NCBI GenBank assembly: GCA_004764695.1 | Contig: SMSO01000036.1 | Span: 2,330,001-2,394,000, forward strand | Reading direction: 5' to 3' | DNA: 64,000 nucleotides | Source of the DNA: Schizochytrium sp. TIO01 | Lineage: Eukaryota; Sar; Bigyra; Thraustochytrida; Thraustochytriidae | Position numbers and translations under genes: made by a program | Notes under the pieces: generated by a model | Seen by the model: the letters and a program-made list of their open reading frames with translations, nothing else | Database searches by the model: none | Told to the model about the DNA's origin: nothing | Shown: positions 11,084 through 19,605 of the stretch, piece after piece | How positions within the stretch are numbered: position 1 is the first letter of the stretch | How the letters are laid out: each line of letters begins with the position of its first letter

Positions 11084-14000
11084 ATGAAGACGGCCAAGAC
11101 TTGGGGCATAGCTCCATGGGCCACAACCGGGCTGCTAGCAGCACTTGCAGCTGGGCCTGTGCTGGAACTCTACGAAAGAAGCTCTGTATACCACGGATCA
11201 ATCGGAGTCCCTAGTTTAGACTCTGGCTGGATGTCATTTCCTGGCTCACCGAAGTCGCGAGATTCTGCAGATGTGCAGTACGTTTGGTGGCGTCAAAATG
11301 CGCACTTGACCATTTTGACGATTATGATCATGATTCTCTTCGCAAGAGGCATCGATTTTCTCATGGTCAGATCTGGAATCGTGAATGTTTTGTGGGCTCA
11401 GCGTATACATTTAGGAGTTGATTTGATCCTATCCTCATTATTTCTTTGGAAAATATATGGATTCTACTGGTGGGTCGTTGCGGCGCATGCTCTTAGCTGC
11501 TATGTTATTGTTGTGGTGGGACGCCGCTTCACGTCACGCCCAGCTAGGCTACTTTTCTTGGCGCTTCTCTGGGCAGTGAATGTCGGCTTTATTCTCAACT
11601 CAAGAAACGCTCAAAATCTGATTTCAGATTTCCTTGAACCATATGAGAAAATCGTGCGTGGCCATATTATTACTCGCCTGCTCTATCGCGTGATGTTGAA
11701 TCCGGGGCAGATGCAGTGGCATTCCAATATTCGCTTCGGCCTATTTAGAACTATCGACTTTGGCACGAGTGAACTTTTGCGAGACCCGGAACCACCTGCC
11801 TCTAACGGAAGATCAGAATCAGCCAGGAAGCGGGCAATTCCTGAATGGCTGTCTTTCTTACGCTATGCTACATATGCTCCTCTTGTATGGCAAGGACCGC
11901 TAATAGGATTTCGCACATTTAATATTCAATCACAACGACGCTATCGTGAAGTTGACGGTCGCCTGAGCGTGCTCCCCATACCATGGAGAAAAGTAGGCAA
12001 ACTCACAATCAAATTGGTCATTTCAATTTTTCTTCGGGAGCTATTGGATCATCACTTCTTTGCTAGCATGTTCTTAAAACGAGAGATCCACTTCCAGTTT
12101 CGGTCTGGAGAAATGATTGTCACTGCGTTTATCTATCTTACAAGTTCGTATACCCGAATGCTCATCACCTGGCGCGTCTTTCAGCTCTGGGCTCTCCTGG
12201 ACAACGTGGAGGTAATAGATAATTTCCCGCATTGCCTTTTTCGTAATACATCTGTGGGGGATATGTGGCGCAACACGAATGCTTCAGTCCATGTATGGAT
12301 TCTTGGTAATGTGTATGGGCCAATATGTGAAGTATTTAAGTTTCATCATCGATGGGGCGTTGTGGCCACTTTTGTGTTCATGGCTGTTTGGCATGGCCTT
12401 GATACCTCCTGGATTTATTTTGCAACATTGAATTGTGTAATCATTCTTCTTGAGCAAGCTTGCTCCGAGAGTGATCTTATTCAATCAATTATGCGCCGCT
12501 TCAATAGAGCTACACAACTTCTCATTACAAGCTTCTCCTGGACCCTCCGTGTCTTGCTATTGTGGTTCACATGGATGAATTTCAAGTCTATCCGTGATGA
12601 TCAAATATCATTTCTGCGCCCGCGCCAAATATTTGGTCGTGCATTTTTGGATGATACAGTGGAAAGTGAGATTGCCGAAAAGTTTAACATTGACAACCAT
12701 ATACGACTCTTGGACAGGGCTTTATTTGGAGGTCTTGTGCCTTACCCCACACAGGTACTAGTTGGCACAATCCTATGTTTCATGAGTATTCGTATTCTTG
12801 TTTATTTTTATGATGAATATCCCACTGCAAATCATTCCTCCGCAAACCTTAGAGAGAAAATCCATCAAAACTCTGACGATGAAATCGCTCACCATGCAGC
12901 AACAAGTTTTGACAACAGAATGCACAAAAGATTTCGCGAAATTGCTTCTCAAAATTCACAATCTCTCCGTATGCATGCTCAAACAATTTGTCAAGTTCTT
13001 ACGTGGCGGGCGGAGGATCACCCAGATGAGCCAGCAGCAGTTTGGCTGAAGGACGAAAAGGGTAAAAACACTCTTTCTTTTACTTTTGGAGATCTCTATC
13101 ATCATAGCGTTAATTTGGCTTGGGATCTCATCCATAAGTATGATGTTTTGCCTGGCGATCGTGTTGTACTTGTTTTTTCACCAGGTCTTGAATTTATGGT
13201 CGGTCTATTTGCCTGCATGTATGCTGGGGCAATTGCAGTCCCTGTATACCCTCCGAACCCGCAAGACACTTCTCGAGATTTGGTCTTTCAAGGAATTTTG
13301 AAAGACTGCGAACCAAAGATTATTCTGTCTGATAATAGTTATATGTTTGTCCGTCGCTTAGGCCAAGCTGTGAATGTTGCCAAGAAGATGTTGGCAGCAT
13401 TGCGGGTTCTTTTTGGCGTAGCAGTGCCCATGACAGTTGCTATGCTTTTACAGAGCATTAAGCTATCTATGAAACAAGTCTACCCACGCCGATATATATA
13501 TATCCCAGATGCTGAGTGGCGCGAGCCGGAGGAACCCAGTTTGCCTTCTCACCCGCTGGAATATGCTCTCGTTGTGGGTGCACTCGTGACTAGTATTTGG
13601 TGTGTCGATTTTCGAGATGTTATGGGCGACAAACGTGAACCAAAGGTCCCCATGTCATACGCAAGGATTCCATGGGTACAAGTACAGCCATTTTCCTTCT
13701 GGCACAAAATTAAAAATCATTTCAGCCATAGTAGAGGCAGTCAAGCAATGAAACGGGAACCCCCCGAGTGTACACCTGCTGATGACCCAAGTGCTGTAGC
13801 ATATCTACAGTATACCTCTGGCTCTACAGGTACACCAAAAGGTGTTTGTATTACTCACGAAAACATTATGGACCAAGGGCACTCCAACCAAGTTGCTTTT
13901 GGCTGCCTTGGCCGGGGAGAAACTGCAGTAAATTGGTGTCCTCAGTATCACGATCTCGGTCTTGTGGTTTGCACACTTAGTGGGTTGTATGCAGGAATTC

Positions 14001-15547
14001 GACTTGTAAGCTTCTCTCCATTGGTATTTCTCCGCAACCCACTTCTTTGGGTGCAGACTGTAAGCAAGTACTCTGCGAACTTTTCAGCAGCCCCAAATTT
14101 TGCATATGCCTATACAGCTCGCAAAGCTCGAGCTGCATTAGCTGCAGGCGAATCTCTCGAGGGCCTAAATTTATCATCTTGGCGGGTTGCCGGAAATGGG
14201 GGTGAGCCCGTTCGCGCTAAAGCTCTTGAAGAATTCGCTTCAGTATTTTCTCGCTTTGGTTTTGCCTCTGAGGCTGCATTTCCTTGCTTTGGGCTTGCTG
14301 AGCATACCATTATGGTGTCTGGGCGAAGAGATTTCCGCAAACCAACATATCTGAGCGTGAGCAATCATGCCCTTAGTATGCATCGTGTTGAAATCATTAG
14401 TGAAAGACAAGATGCCAACATGGATAGTGATGATTCATTGACTCTTGTCGGGTGTGGCGAGCCATACGAAAATGTTCAAGTGCTTATTGTTGACCCGAAG
14501 ACACAACTTATGTTGTCAGATCCAACGCGAGAGGTTGGTGAGATATGGCTTGCAAGTCCAAGCGTAGCAGCTGGGTATTGGGGTATGGCCGAGCACGAAA
14601 ATGCGAAAGTATTCGAGGCTCGCCCACATAACTACACATTTAATGCTTCGTTTCTTCGCACGGGTGATCTTGGATTTTTATGGAACGGCGAGCTCTATAT
14701 TTGCGGCCGTTGTAAAGATCTCATCATTATAGATGGTCGCAATATCTATCCTCAAGATATTGAGGCAACAGCTGAACAAGCTGTCTCTCTGCTTCGTCCA
14801 GGCTCTTCAGCTGCTTTCACACAAGACCAACGAGGCCTTTGCTTAGTCGTTGAGCTGCGGCGTGAGTCAAGTGAGGTTGGCATTCCAAAAATTAAGAAAA
14901 TATGCTCTATTGTTCATCAACATGTCCTCAAAGAGCAGCGTGTAAGTGTTTCTGAACTGATTGTCGTCAAATCAGGTACACTTCCGAAGACTTCAAGTGG
15001 GAAGATCCGGCGTCGTGCAGTGGCTGACATGGTGAACCAGCAAGACCCAAAGCTTTTTGGCTCTGTGAAATATCGCGGTTGCGCCAAGGACTTCATCGAC
15101 TCCGAGGGAGACAGCTCTGAAGCAGGTATGTATATAGTTGATGATTTGCTAGATGATCCCACTTACACGGCTATCGTTGAATGTATCTTATCATCAGCGC
15201 CAGAAGACGCACATTTTGTCGCCTCAAGGAGGCTGCAAAAAGAAGATGACGAGGATGAATGGTATGCAGCAGAGAAGGAACGCAGAATGAAAAAAATGAT
15301 TACTATCAAAGAAATTGAAGCAGCCTATAAGGAGTCAATTCTCCATAAAACGCTTGATGAGATTCTTAGTCCTTCCAGTGGTAAGAATTCATCTTCATTC
15401 TCATCGCTTGAAGCGGTTCAATTCGCAGCTACTTTGCAGAAAAAGTTAGAGCTCCGTGGCATTGATGTCAAGCTACCACCGGACGTCGCATTCTGTCATC
15501 CCAGTGTTGGGGCGCTAGCATTATATATTTACGACGCAGATGCTTAA
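11084..15547 (+). CDS. MBOAT acyltransferase - fatty-acyl-AMP ligase - acyl carrier protein fusion
   Basis: This 1487-residue protein has three modules. Residues 1-590 are a multi-pass MBOAT of the HHAT/GUP1 type: YAPLVWQGPLIGF, a WR-N motif near 410, and AVWHG with candidate catalytic His437. Residues 630-1330 are an adenylating enzyme closest to fatty-acyl-AMP ligases: YTSGSTGTPKG from Tyr910, WCPQYHDLGL, SAAPNFAYAY, FGLAEH, TGDLG from Thr1193, and the A10 lysine 1307 in TSSGK. Residues 1405-1487 form a carrier domain with candidate phosphopantetheine Ser1441 in FSSLEAV. By analogy with DltA, DltC and DltB, the ligase would load an acyl group onto the carrier and the MBOAT would transfer it across or at a membrane. 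I placed the start at the ATG at 11084, because TAG at 11021 closes the frame and the codon at 11024 is GTG. A hidden upstream exon is possible. The substrate is unknown. Confidence 0.92.
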   Translation: MKTAKTWGIAPWATTGLLAALAAGPVLELYERSSVYHGSIGVPSLDSGWMSFPGSPKSRDSADVQYVWWRQNAHLTILTIMIMILFARGIDFLMVRSGIVNVLWAQRIHLGVDLILSSLFLWKIYGFYWWVVAAHALSCYVIVVVGRRFTSRPARLLFLALLWAVNVGFILNSRNAQNLISDFLEPYEKIVRGHIITRLLYRVMLNPGQMQWHSNIRFGLFRTIDFGTSELLRDPEPPASNGRSESARKRAIPEWLSFLRYATYAPLVWQGPLIGFRTFNIQSQRRYREVDGRLSVLPIPWRKVGKLTIKLVISIFLRELLDHHFFASMFLKREIHFQFRSGEMIVTAFIYLTSSYTRMLITWRVFQLWALLDNVEVIDNFPHCLFRNTSVGDMWRNTNASVHVWILGNVYGPICEVFKFHHRWGVVATFVFMAVWHGLDTSWIYFATLNCVIILLEQACSESDLIQSIMRRFNRATQLLITSFSWTLRVLLLWFTWMNFKSIRDDQISFLRPRQIFGRAFLDDTVESEIAEKFNIDNHIRLLDRALFGGLVPYPTQVLVGTILCFMSIRILVYFYDEYPTANHSSANLREKIHQNSDDEIAHHAATSFDNRMHKRFREIASQNSQSLRMHAQTICQVLTWRAEDHPDEPAAVWLKDEKGKNTLSFTFGDLYHHSVNLAWDLIHKYDVLPGDRVVLVFSPGLEFMVGLFACMYAGAIAVPVYPPNPQDTSRDLVFQGILKDCEPKIILSDNSYMFVRRLGQAVNVAKKMLAALRVLFGVAVPMTVAMLLQSIKLSMKQVYPRRYIYIPDAEWREPEEPSLPSHPLEYALVVGALVTSIWCVDFRDVMGDKREPKVPMSYARIPWVQVQPFSFWHKIKNHFSHSRGSQAMKREPPECTPADDPSAVAYLQYTSGSTGTPKGVCITHENIMDQGHSNQVAFGCLGRGETAVNWCPQYHDLGLVVCTLSGLYAGIRLVSFSPLVFLRNPLLWVQTVSKYSANFSAAPNFAYAYTARKARAALAAGESLEGLNLSSWRVAGNGGEPVRAKALEEFASVFSRFGFASEAAFPCFGLAEHTIMVSGRRDFRKPTYLSVSNHALSMHRVEIISERQDANMDSDDSLTLVGCGEPYENVQVLIVDPKTQLMLSDPTREVGEIWLASPSVAAGYWGMAEHENAKVFEARPHNYTFNASFLRTGDLGFLWNGELYICGRCKDLIIIDGRNIYPQDIEATAEQAVSLLRPGSSAAFTQDQRGLCLVVELRRESSEVGIPKIKKICSIVHQHVLKEQRVSVSELIVVKSGTLPKTSSGKIRRRAVADMVNQQDPKLFGSVKYRGCAKDFIDSEGDSSEAGMYIVDDLLDDPTYTAIVECILSSAPEDAHFVASRRLQKEDDEDEWYAAEKERRMKKMITIKEIEAAYKESILHKTLDEILSPSSGKNSSSFSSLEAVQFAATLQKKLELRGIDVKLPPDVAFCHPSVGALALYIYDADA

Positions 15548-16138
15548 AAGATCCTATTTAATAGTTGGAGCTACTTTTCTCGGTACAACTAAAGCAGAAT
15601 TAGACTTTGTGCAAACATGTAATGATTTTTTTTTTTTGTTTTTGTAAAAATATAATTGTTTCTAATTAGATCATGCGTGTTTTGTTGTCCGTGTATTTTT
15701 AATATAGTTGTTGCTAGACAGAGTGAGGATGGAAGAGCTGGAGTTAAAGTCACATGATATCTGATAATGATGATATAGAAAGGAGTGAAGAAAGTAGAAG
15801 TAGACGTGGTGGTTAAAAGAGGGGAGCGGTTGATCGCTTGCTAATCATAACAATCCTGGAAAGAATCTTTCTCAGGGAACGTGATTTTTCACTTTGCCAG
15901 ACTTCGAGAAGTGTTAAGCAGAGTTGATTGTAGAAATGTCGAAACCTGACAATTTCTAAGGACTCACCAGTAACCCAAACGAAACTCTCAAGGGCAGCGA
16001 TGTCAATCACGTTGCATATTCTTTCCTCAAATCGTGGCATGCTCGTAGCAAGCAAGCTGTTCCTTGCGTTGCGAGAGAGTTTCAGGCAGCCGGGCTCGCC
16101 TTGAAGGCGAATGAGCTTGCCTCGAGGATCAGTCTTCA
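15548..16138. other. Convergent gap after the fusion gene
   Basis: This gap holds the 3' flanks of the acyltransferase fusion and of SmD1, which converge. An A/T-rich segment with a ten-T run near 15627 is present. The only sizeable frame is the doubtful 108-residue one listed separately. Confidence 0.55.
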
Positions 16139-16139
16139 T
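15813..16139 (-). CDS. Doubtful ORF overlapping the SmD1 stop codon
   Basis: A 108-residue frame starts with an ATG whose first two bases are the last two of the SmD1 stop codon (TAATGA arrangement). The protein is mixed, with an LSRNARNSLL segment and hydrophobic patches. No domain is recognised. In a eukaryote it would have to be translated by reinitiation or from a separate mRNA, so it is more likely SmD1 3' untranslated sequence. Confidence 0.12.
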   Translation of the reverse strand: MKTDPRGKLIRLQGEPGCLKLSRNARNSLLATSMPRFEERICNVIDIAALESFVWVTGESLEIVRFRHFYNQLCLTLLEVWQSEKSRSLRKILSRIVMISKRSTAPLF

Positions 16140-16510
16140 TAGAACCTCCTTGGGCCGCCGCGGCCACCCCGGCCACCGCGACCTCCTCGGCCCCGGCCTC
16201 TACCACGAGCTCCACCGCGAGCTCCACCAGTAGCTCCACGCGGGGTCTTCTGTTTTGGAGTATCATCCACGAGCAAGTTATCGAGCTGCAAGCTGTCAGG
16301 CAAGATGTAGTATCGAATAGTGTTGCCACGAATGCTGAGCGAGTCGAGAAGCACAGGCGTGCGGCCCTTGATAGTCATCTTGACGGACTTGAGGTGCGTA
16401 TTCATGCTCATGTCAACGCCAGTAATGGTCCCGGTTACCACGGTGCCGTTTTTGAGCTCAATAATCACCGTCTCATTCACGAGACGCATCAAAAACCGTA
16501 CGAGCTTCAT
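16139..16510 (-). CDS. SNRPD1: Small nuclear ribonucleoprotein SmD1
   Basis: This 123-residue protein is a core Sm protein that forms part of the heptameric ring around the Sm site of U1, U2, U4 and U5 snRNAs. The start [10 protein letters not shown], the Sm1 motif ([20 protein letters not shown]), the Sm2 motif ([14 protein letters not shown]) and the C-terminal GRG/RGG-rich tail are all diagnostic of SmD1. The RGG tail is the usual site of symmetric arginine dimethylation. The open frame extends upstream to a GTG at 16543, but the conserved family start is the ATG at 16510. The upstream AAAG-TATTTG...TTTGCAG sequence resembles an intron acceptor, so a 5'-UTR intron is possible. The gene shows that the organism has spliceosomal introns even though the genes here are nearly intron-free. 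Confidence 0.96.
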   Translation of the reverse strand: MKLVRFLMRLVNETVIIELKNGTVVTGTITGVDMSMNTHLKSVKMTIKGRTPVLLDSLSIRGNTIRYYILPDSLQLDNLLVDDTPKQKTPRGATGGARGGARGRGRGRGGRGGRGGRGGPRRF

Positions 16511-17794
16511 CTTAGCTGCAAATATCAAATACTTTCTACGCACGCGAGATCCACAGGTCTTCGAGGCGCCAAAGAAACTTCAAGAGAAAATGGCAGTCCA
16601 GGGTTTGTCACACTGGAAGCGACGCTGCTGACGCTGGACGAAGTTGGCAGGTAGCTTATAGATCGCGCGAGAGAACGTGACGAATCCACGAGGACGAACG
16701 AGCAGTGAAAGAGAAACGACCGCTGTGCTCGCACAGGAACCTCAACTAGACGGGCTGCAAGAACGACGCCACCGCACCGCAGACAGAGGCTAGAAACCGC
16801 TCCAGGGTCGGGGATCGATTGATTGAGATTTGGTTGCCTGATCGCCACGCTTTGGTCTTCAGATAGTCGTAGGTACTAAACAATTAAGAAGTCCTAGAAG
16901 ACACCATAAAGTTTTGGTTAGGCGATATTAGGAGTGTCCTATGCGATGGAAGGCTGAGGATTATTGCAAATGTAAATGCTGATGAAGGAGATTTTGGGAA
17001 TGAGATTGGGAACTCTGACAGAAAGCGTATAGCATGCATACACTCGTTGCAAAATATTAGAAACGATTAATGTACAGGGCTGCAAGTGGGAAATGTTATG
17101 ATTCGGTTAAGTCCTGAATGTGTTGTAGAATGTATAAGCGATGAGAAATTTGGGAACTTTGATAGCTGAAAAAATCTGCGGATGAGGATTTGATTGAAAT
17201 CTTAAGTCGATGCAGAATAGTCTAAATCCAAATTACAGGGCTTGATGGATATCGGAGATAGGTGAAGTCGTCATATGAAACTGTAAATAAATATGAAAAG
17301 AGATCCTGGAAACCACAAAATGAAAAAATACATTTTGATCAGAGATGTAACAATAGATTCTTCTACAACTTTCTATTGATTCGAGGTTATTTACTCAGAG
17401 ATAAATATATTGCTTCCTTTTCCAAAAGCACTATATATCTAAGCCTTAATAAATCCATATTTCCCTGAGCGCACATTGTACTTACTTTGATGAGAAAGTA
17501 ATATTGGCGAGGAAGTTTGATGATACCTTTAGAGTATAGGCCAACCCGTCAACTCTGTATAGATCCAAATTCAATCTACACGCTTGCCAAAAATAGAAAG
17601 CTAATAAAAAGATAAAGGTAATTGTAATTTAAATGACTAAATTCATTCACTTTGAACTCAGAGTGCAGGGCTGTAATATCGCTGGCCGCGTCGAGGCAGT
17701 CTTTCATGACACGCTGCTGAAAGGTGATACTGACGCTTCTCTCTCTACCATGCCCAATTCTGTTTTCCCACATTTACCTAAGTAGATAACGGAA
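16511..17794. other. Gap upstream of SmD1
   Basis: The first 350 bases are GC-richer and hold the SmD1 promoter and 5' untranslated region. From 16.9 to 17.8 kb the sequence is AT-rich with only short frames. Nothing else is recognised. Confidence 0.5.
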
Positions 17795-18421
17795 TCAGCT
17801 AATCCCTTGGTTTAAGTTGGAAAGCTTTTTTATTTGGGTTTCAACAATACTCCCGTCACTCATGACAACACGGACTTTCACAGCCGCTTCAACGAAAGCG
17901 CTCTGAGCACCTGAAAAAACAATACTCAGCCGGTTCCGTCTTTCTCGACGCCGAATAACATTTACTCGACGAAAAATGATCTGCTGCGCATTTGGCAGTT
18001 GGAGGATTGAAAGGTTGTCTTCATCAATTTTAATCAGGAACTCCATCAATGTTCCTTTTAATTTTGACGTGCAGTCAATCAGTGCCAAGTGCATTGATGA
18101 AAGTGGTTTCTTGGTCTTGGTTTCAATTGCCATTGCATACACCGCTTCCATAGTGTCCAAATTCGGTTGACTTTGTTTGTCTAGCAAAGATTCTCTTGTA
18201 TGCAGGCTCTGCTTCGAAGTTTTGACCCGCTTGACAGCCTCATGGGCTTTGCTTTCGCAACACGAGTCAGAAATTCGAAGTCTTTTGCACCTAACGATCG
18301 ATGTCAGACACACATCTCGACAGTTTTGGAGGGAGTGAATGGCATGCTTCCAACTCTCCTCAATTTCACCAAGGTTCGGACACTCTTTGAAGGGAATGCT
18401 CAAGGTCGAAGTATTGGGCAT
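17795..18421 (-). CDS. Orphan protein, homologous to the gene at 29651-30178
   Basis: This 208-residue protein is of unknown function. Its C-terminal part (95-197) aligns by eye with residues 35-135 of the protein encoded at 29651-30178. Shared positions are K102/P106 (K42/P46), D116 and K120 (D56, K60) at identical spacing, F128-L129 (F66-L67), N136, L-P at 142-143, F150, V155-I156, L165, F169 and a final D-G-S at 189-191. The alternation of hydrophobic residues suggests a β-rich domain. The N-terminal 90 residues are Cys- and Lys/Arg-rich and not shared. An Arg-rich patch (157-164) could contact nucleic acid, which is speculation. It begins at a clear ATG. Confidence 0.65.
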   Translation of the reverse strand: MPNTSTLSIPFKECPNLGEIEESWKHAIHSLQNCRDVCLTSIVRCKRLRISDSCCESKAHEAVKRVKTSKQSLHTRESLLDKQSQPNLDTMEAVYAMAIETKTKKPLSSMHLALIDCTSKLKGTLMEFLIKIDEDNLSILQLPNAQQIIFRRVNVIRRRERRNRLSIVFSGAQSAFVEAAVKVRVVMSDGSIVETQIKKLSNLNQGIS

Positions 18422-19605
18422 TTAATTGCTAGAAATATTCAAGCGCACAAATATCTCACCTGTTAGCAACAAAAAAAAATCCAGGACTGATGATTAAAAT
18501 TGGGGTTCAACAAACAAACCAGATATAGAGCAGACACCTATATGAAAATTCACTTCACGGTATACGGGTTTGCTTCAATTGTCACCTACCTGGAAAATCA
18601 TTGAAGTAGATGGTGCGTGTTATTGCATTAAAGGGTGTAAGAGGGATAAAGAAAACCTCCCAATGGAGAAAACTATTCCTAACATACCTCCTAACAACCC
18701 CTACGCTATTTTTTTTTTTTCTTTCGATTAGTTCTCCGCTACACGTACCTAGGCAGACTCTATTCAGATGGGGGTCAGATGGAGGTCAGGTGAGAACAAA
18801 TCAAAACAAAGTCACACATGGCTTTTACTCAATATGTTCTCCATCAGTCGAATCCAATTACTAATCTCATCTACTTTTGGGTAAAGAAAAATATATGTTA
18901 CTTTTGTTAATTTGTTGGAGTTGGTTATCCCTGCTTCATGCTAATTCTCATCTCTCAATTTTGCTTGTCTATATGTCTCCGGTTTCATAAAGATATTCGT
19001 GGATACTTATGTAGCAGGATTGTACGAATTTTCGAGTACAGTGTTTTCAAGTCAAGGTGGAATTTTGACAAGTTTGATGTAGAAAATGAAAAGCTATAGC
19101 GAGAGTAGCGAGAGAATGGTCATTAAATAACCAAATGTAGTGAAATAGTATGAAGAGTTGAGTTTCAGGAGGAATCGGAAGAAGCGCTGTGCACAGTTTG
19201 TATAGCTACTCTCCTTACAAAAACAATCTCAGGTGTTAGTGCTATCATGTTGATAAGGAGAGTCATGAGCTATACCACTGATCAACTATAAAGCTGCTGA
19301 TTTCTCGATTGCCTGCGGGGATTGATACTTCGATGTGATACTTCATTATTCTTAAACCCAACAATCCAAGAAAACATATCGATCAGCCTAACAAAAGTTT
19401 TAATATTATTAACAAGACATGGCACTAGACCAAGGTCTTGGCTCAGTCTGGATCAAATTAGCATGTCCGTTAAAGGAACTCGAAGCAAGTAAGTACTCTA
19501 GAGTGCTTGCTGTTTCTTGACGCGATAGCTGAAATGTGTGAAGCACTAGAAATACAACCAGAGGTTTACGAATGTAAATTATTTCCGTCCAAATTTAGTT
19601 ATACG
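18422..19605. other. Intergenic gap between two minus-strand genes
   Basis: AT-rich sequence with a ten-T run near 18711-18720 and no convincing coding frame. It should contain the 5' flank of the 208-residue gene and the 3' flank of the 608-residue gene. Confidence 0.5.
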
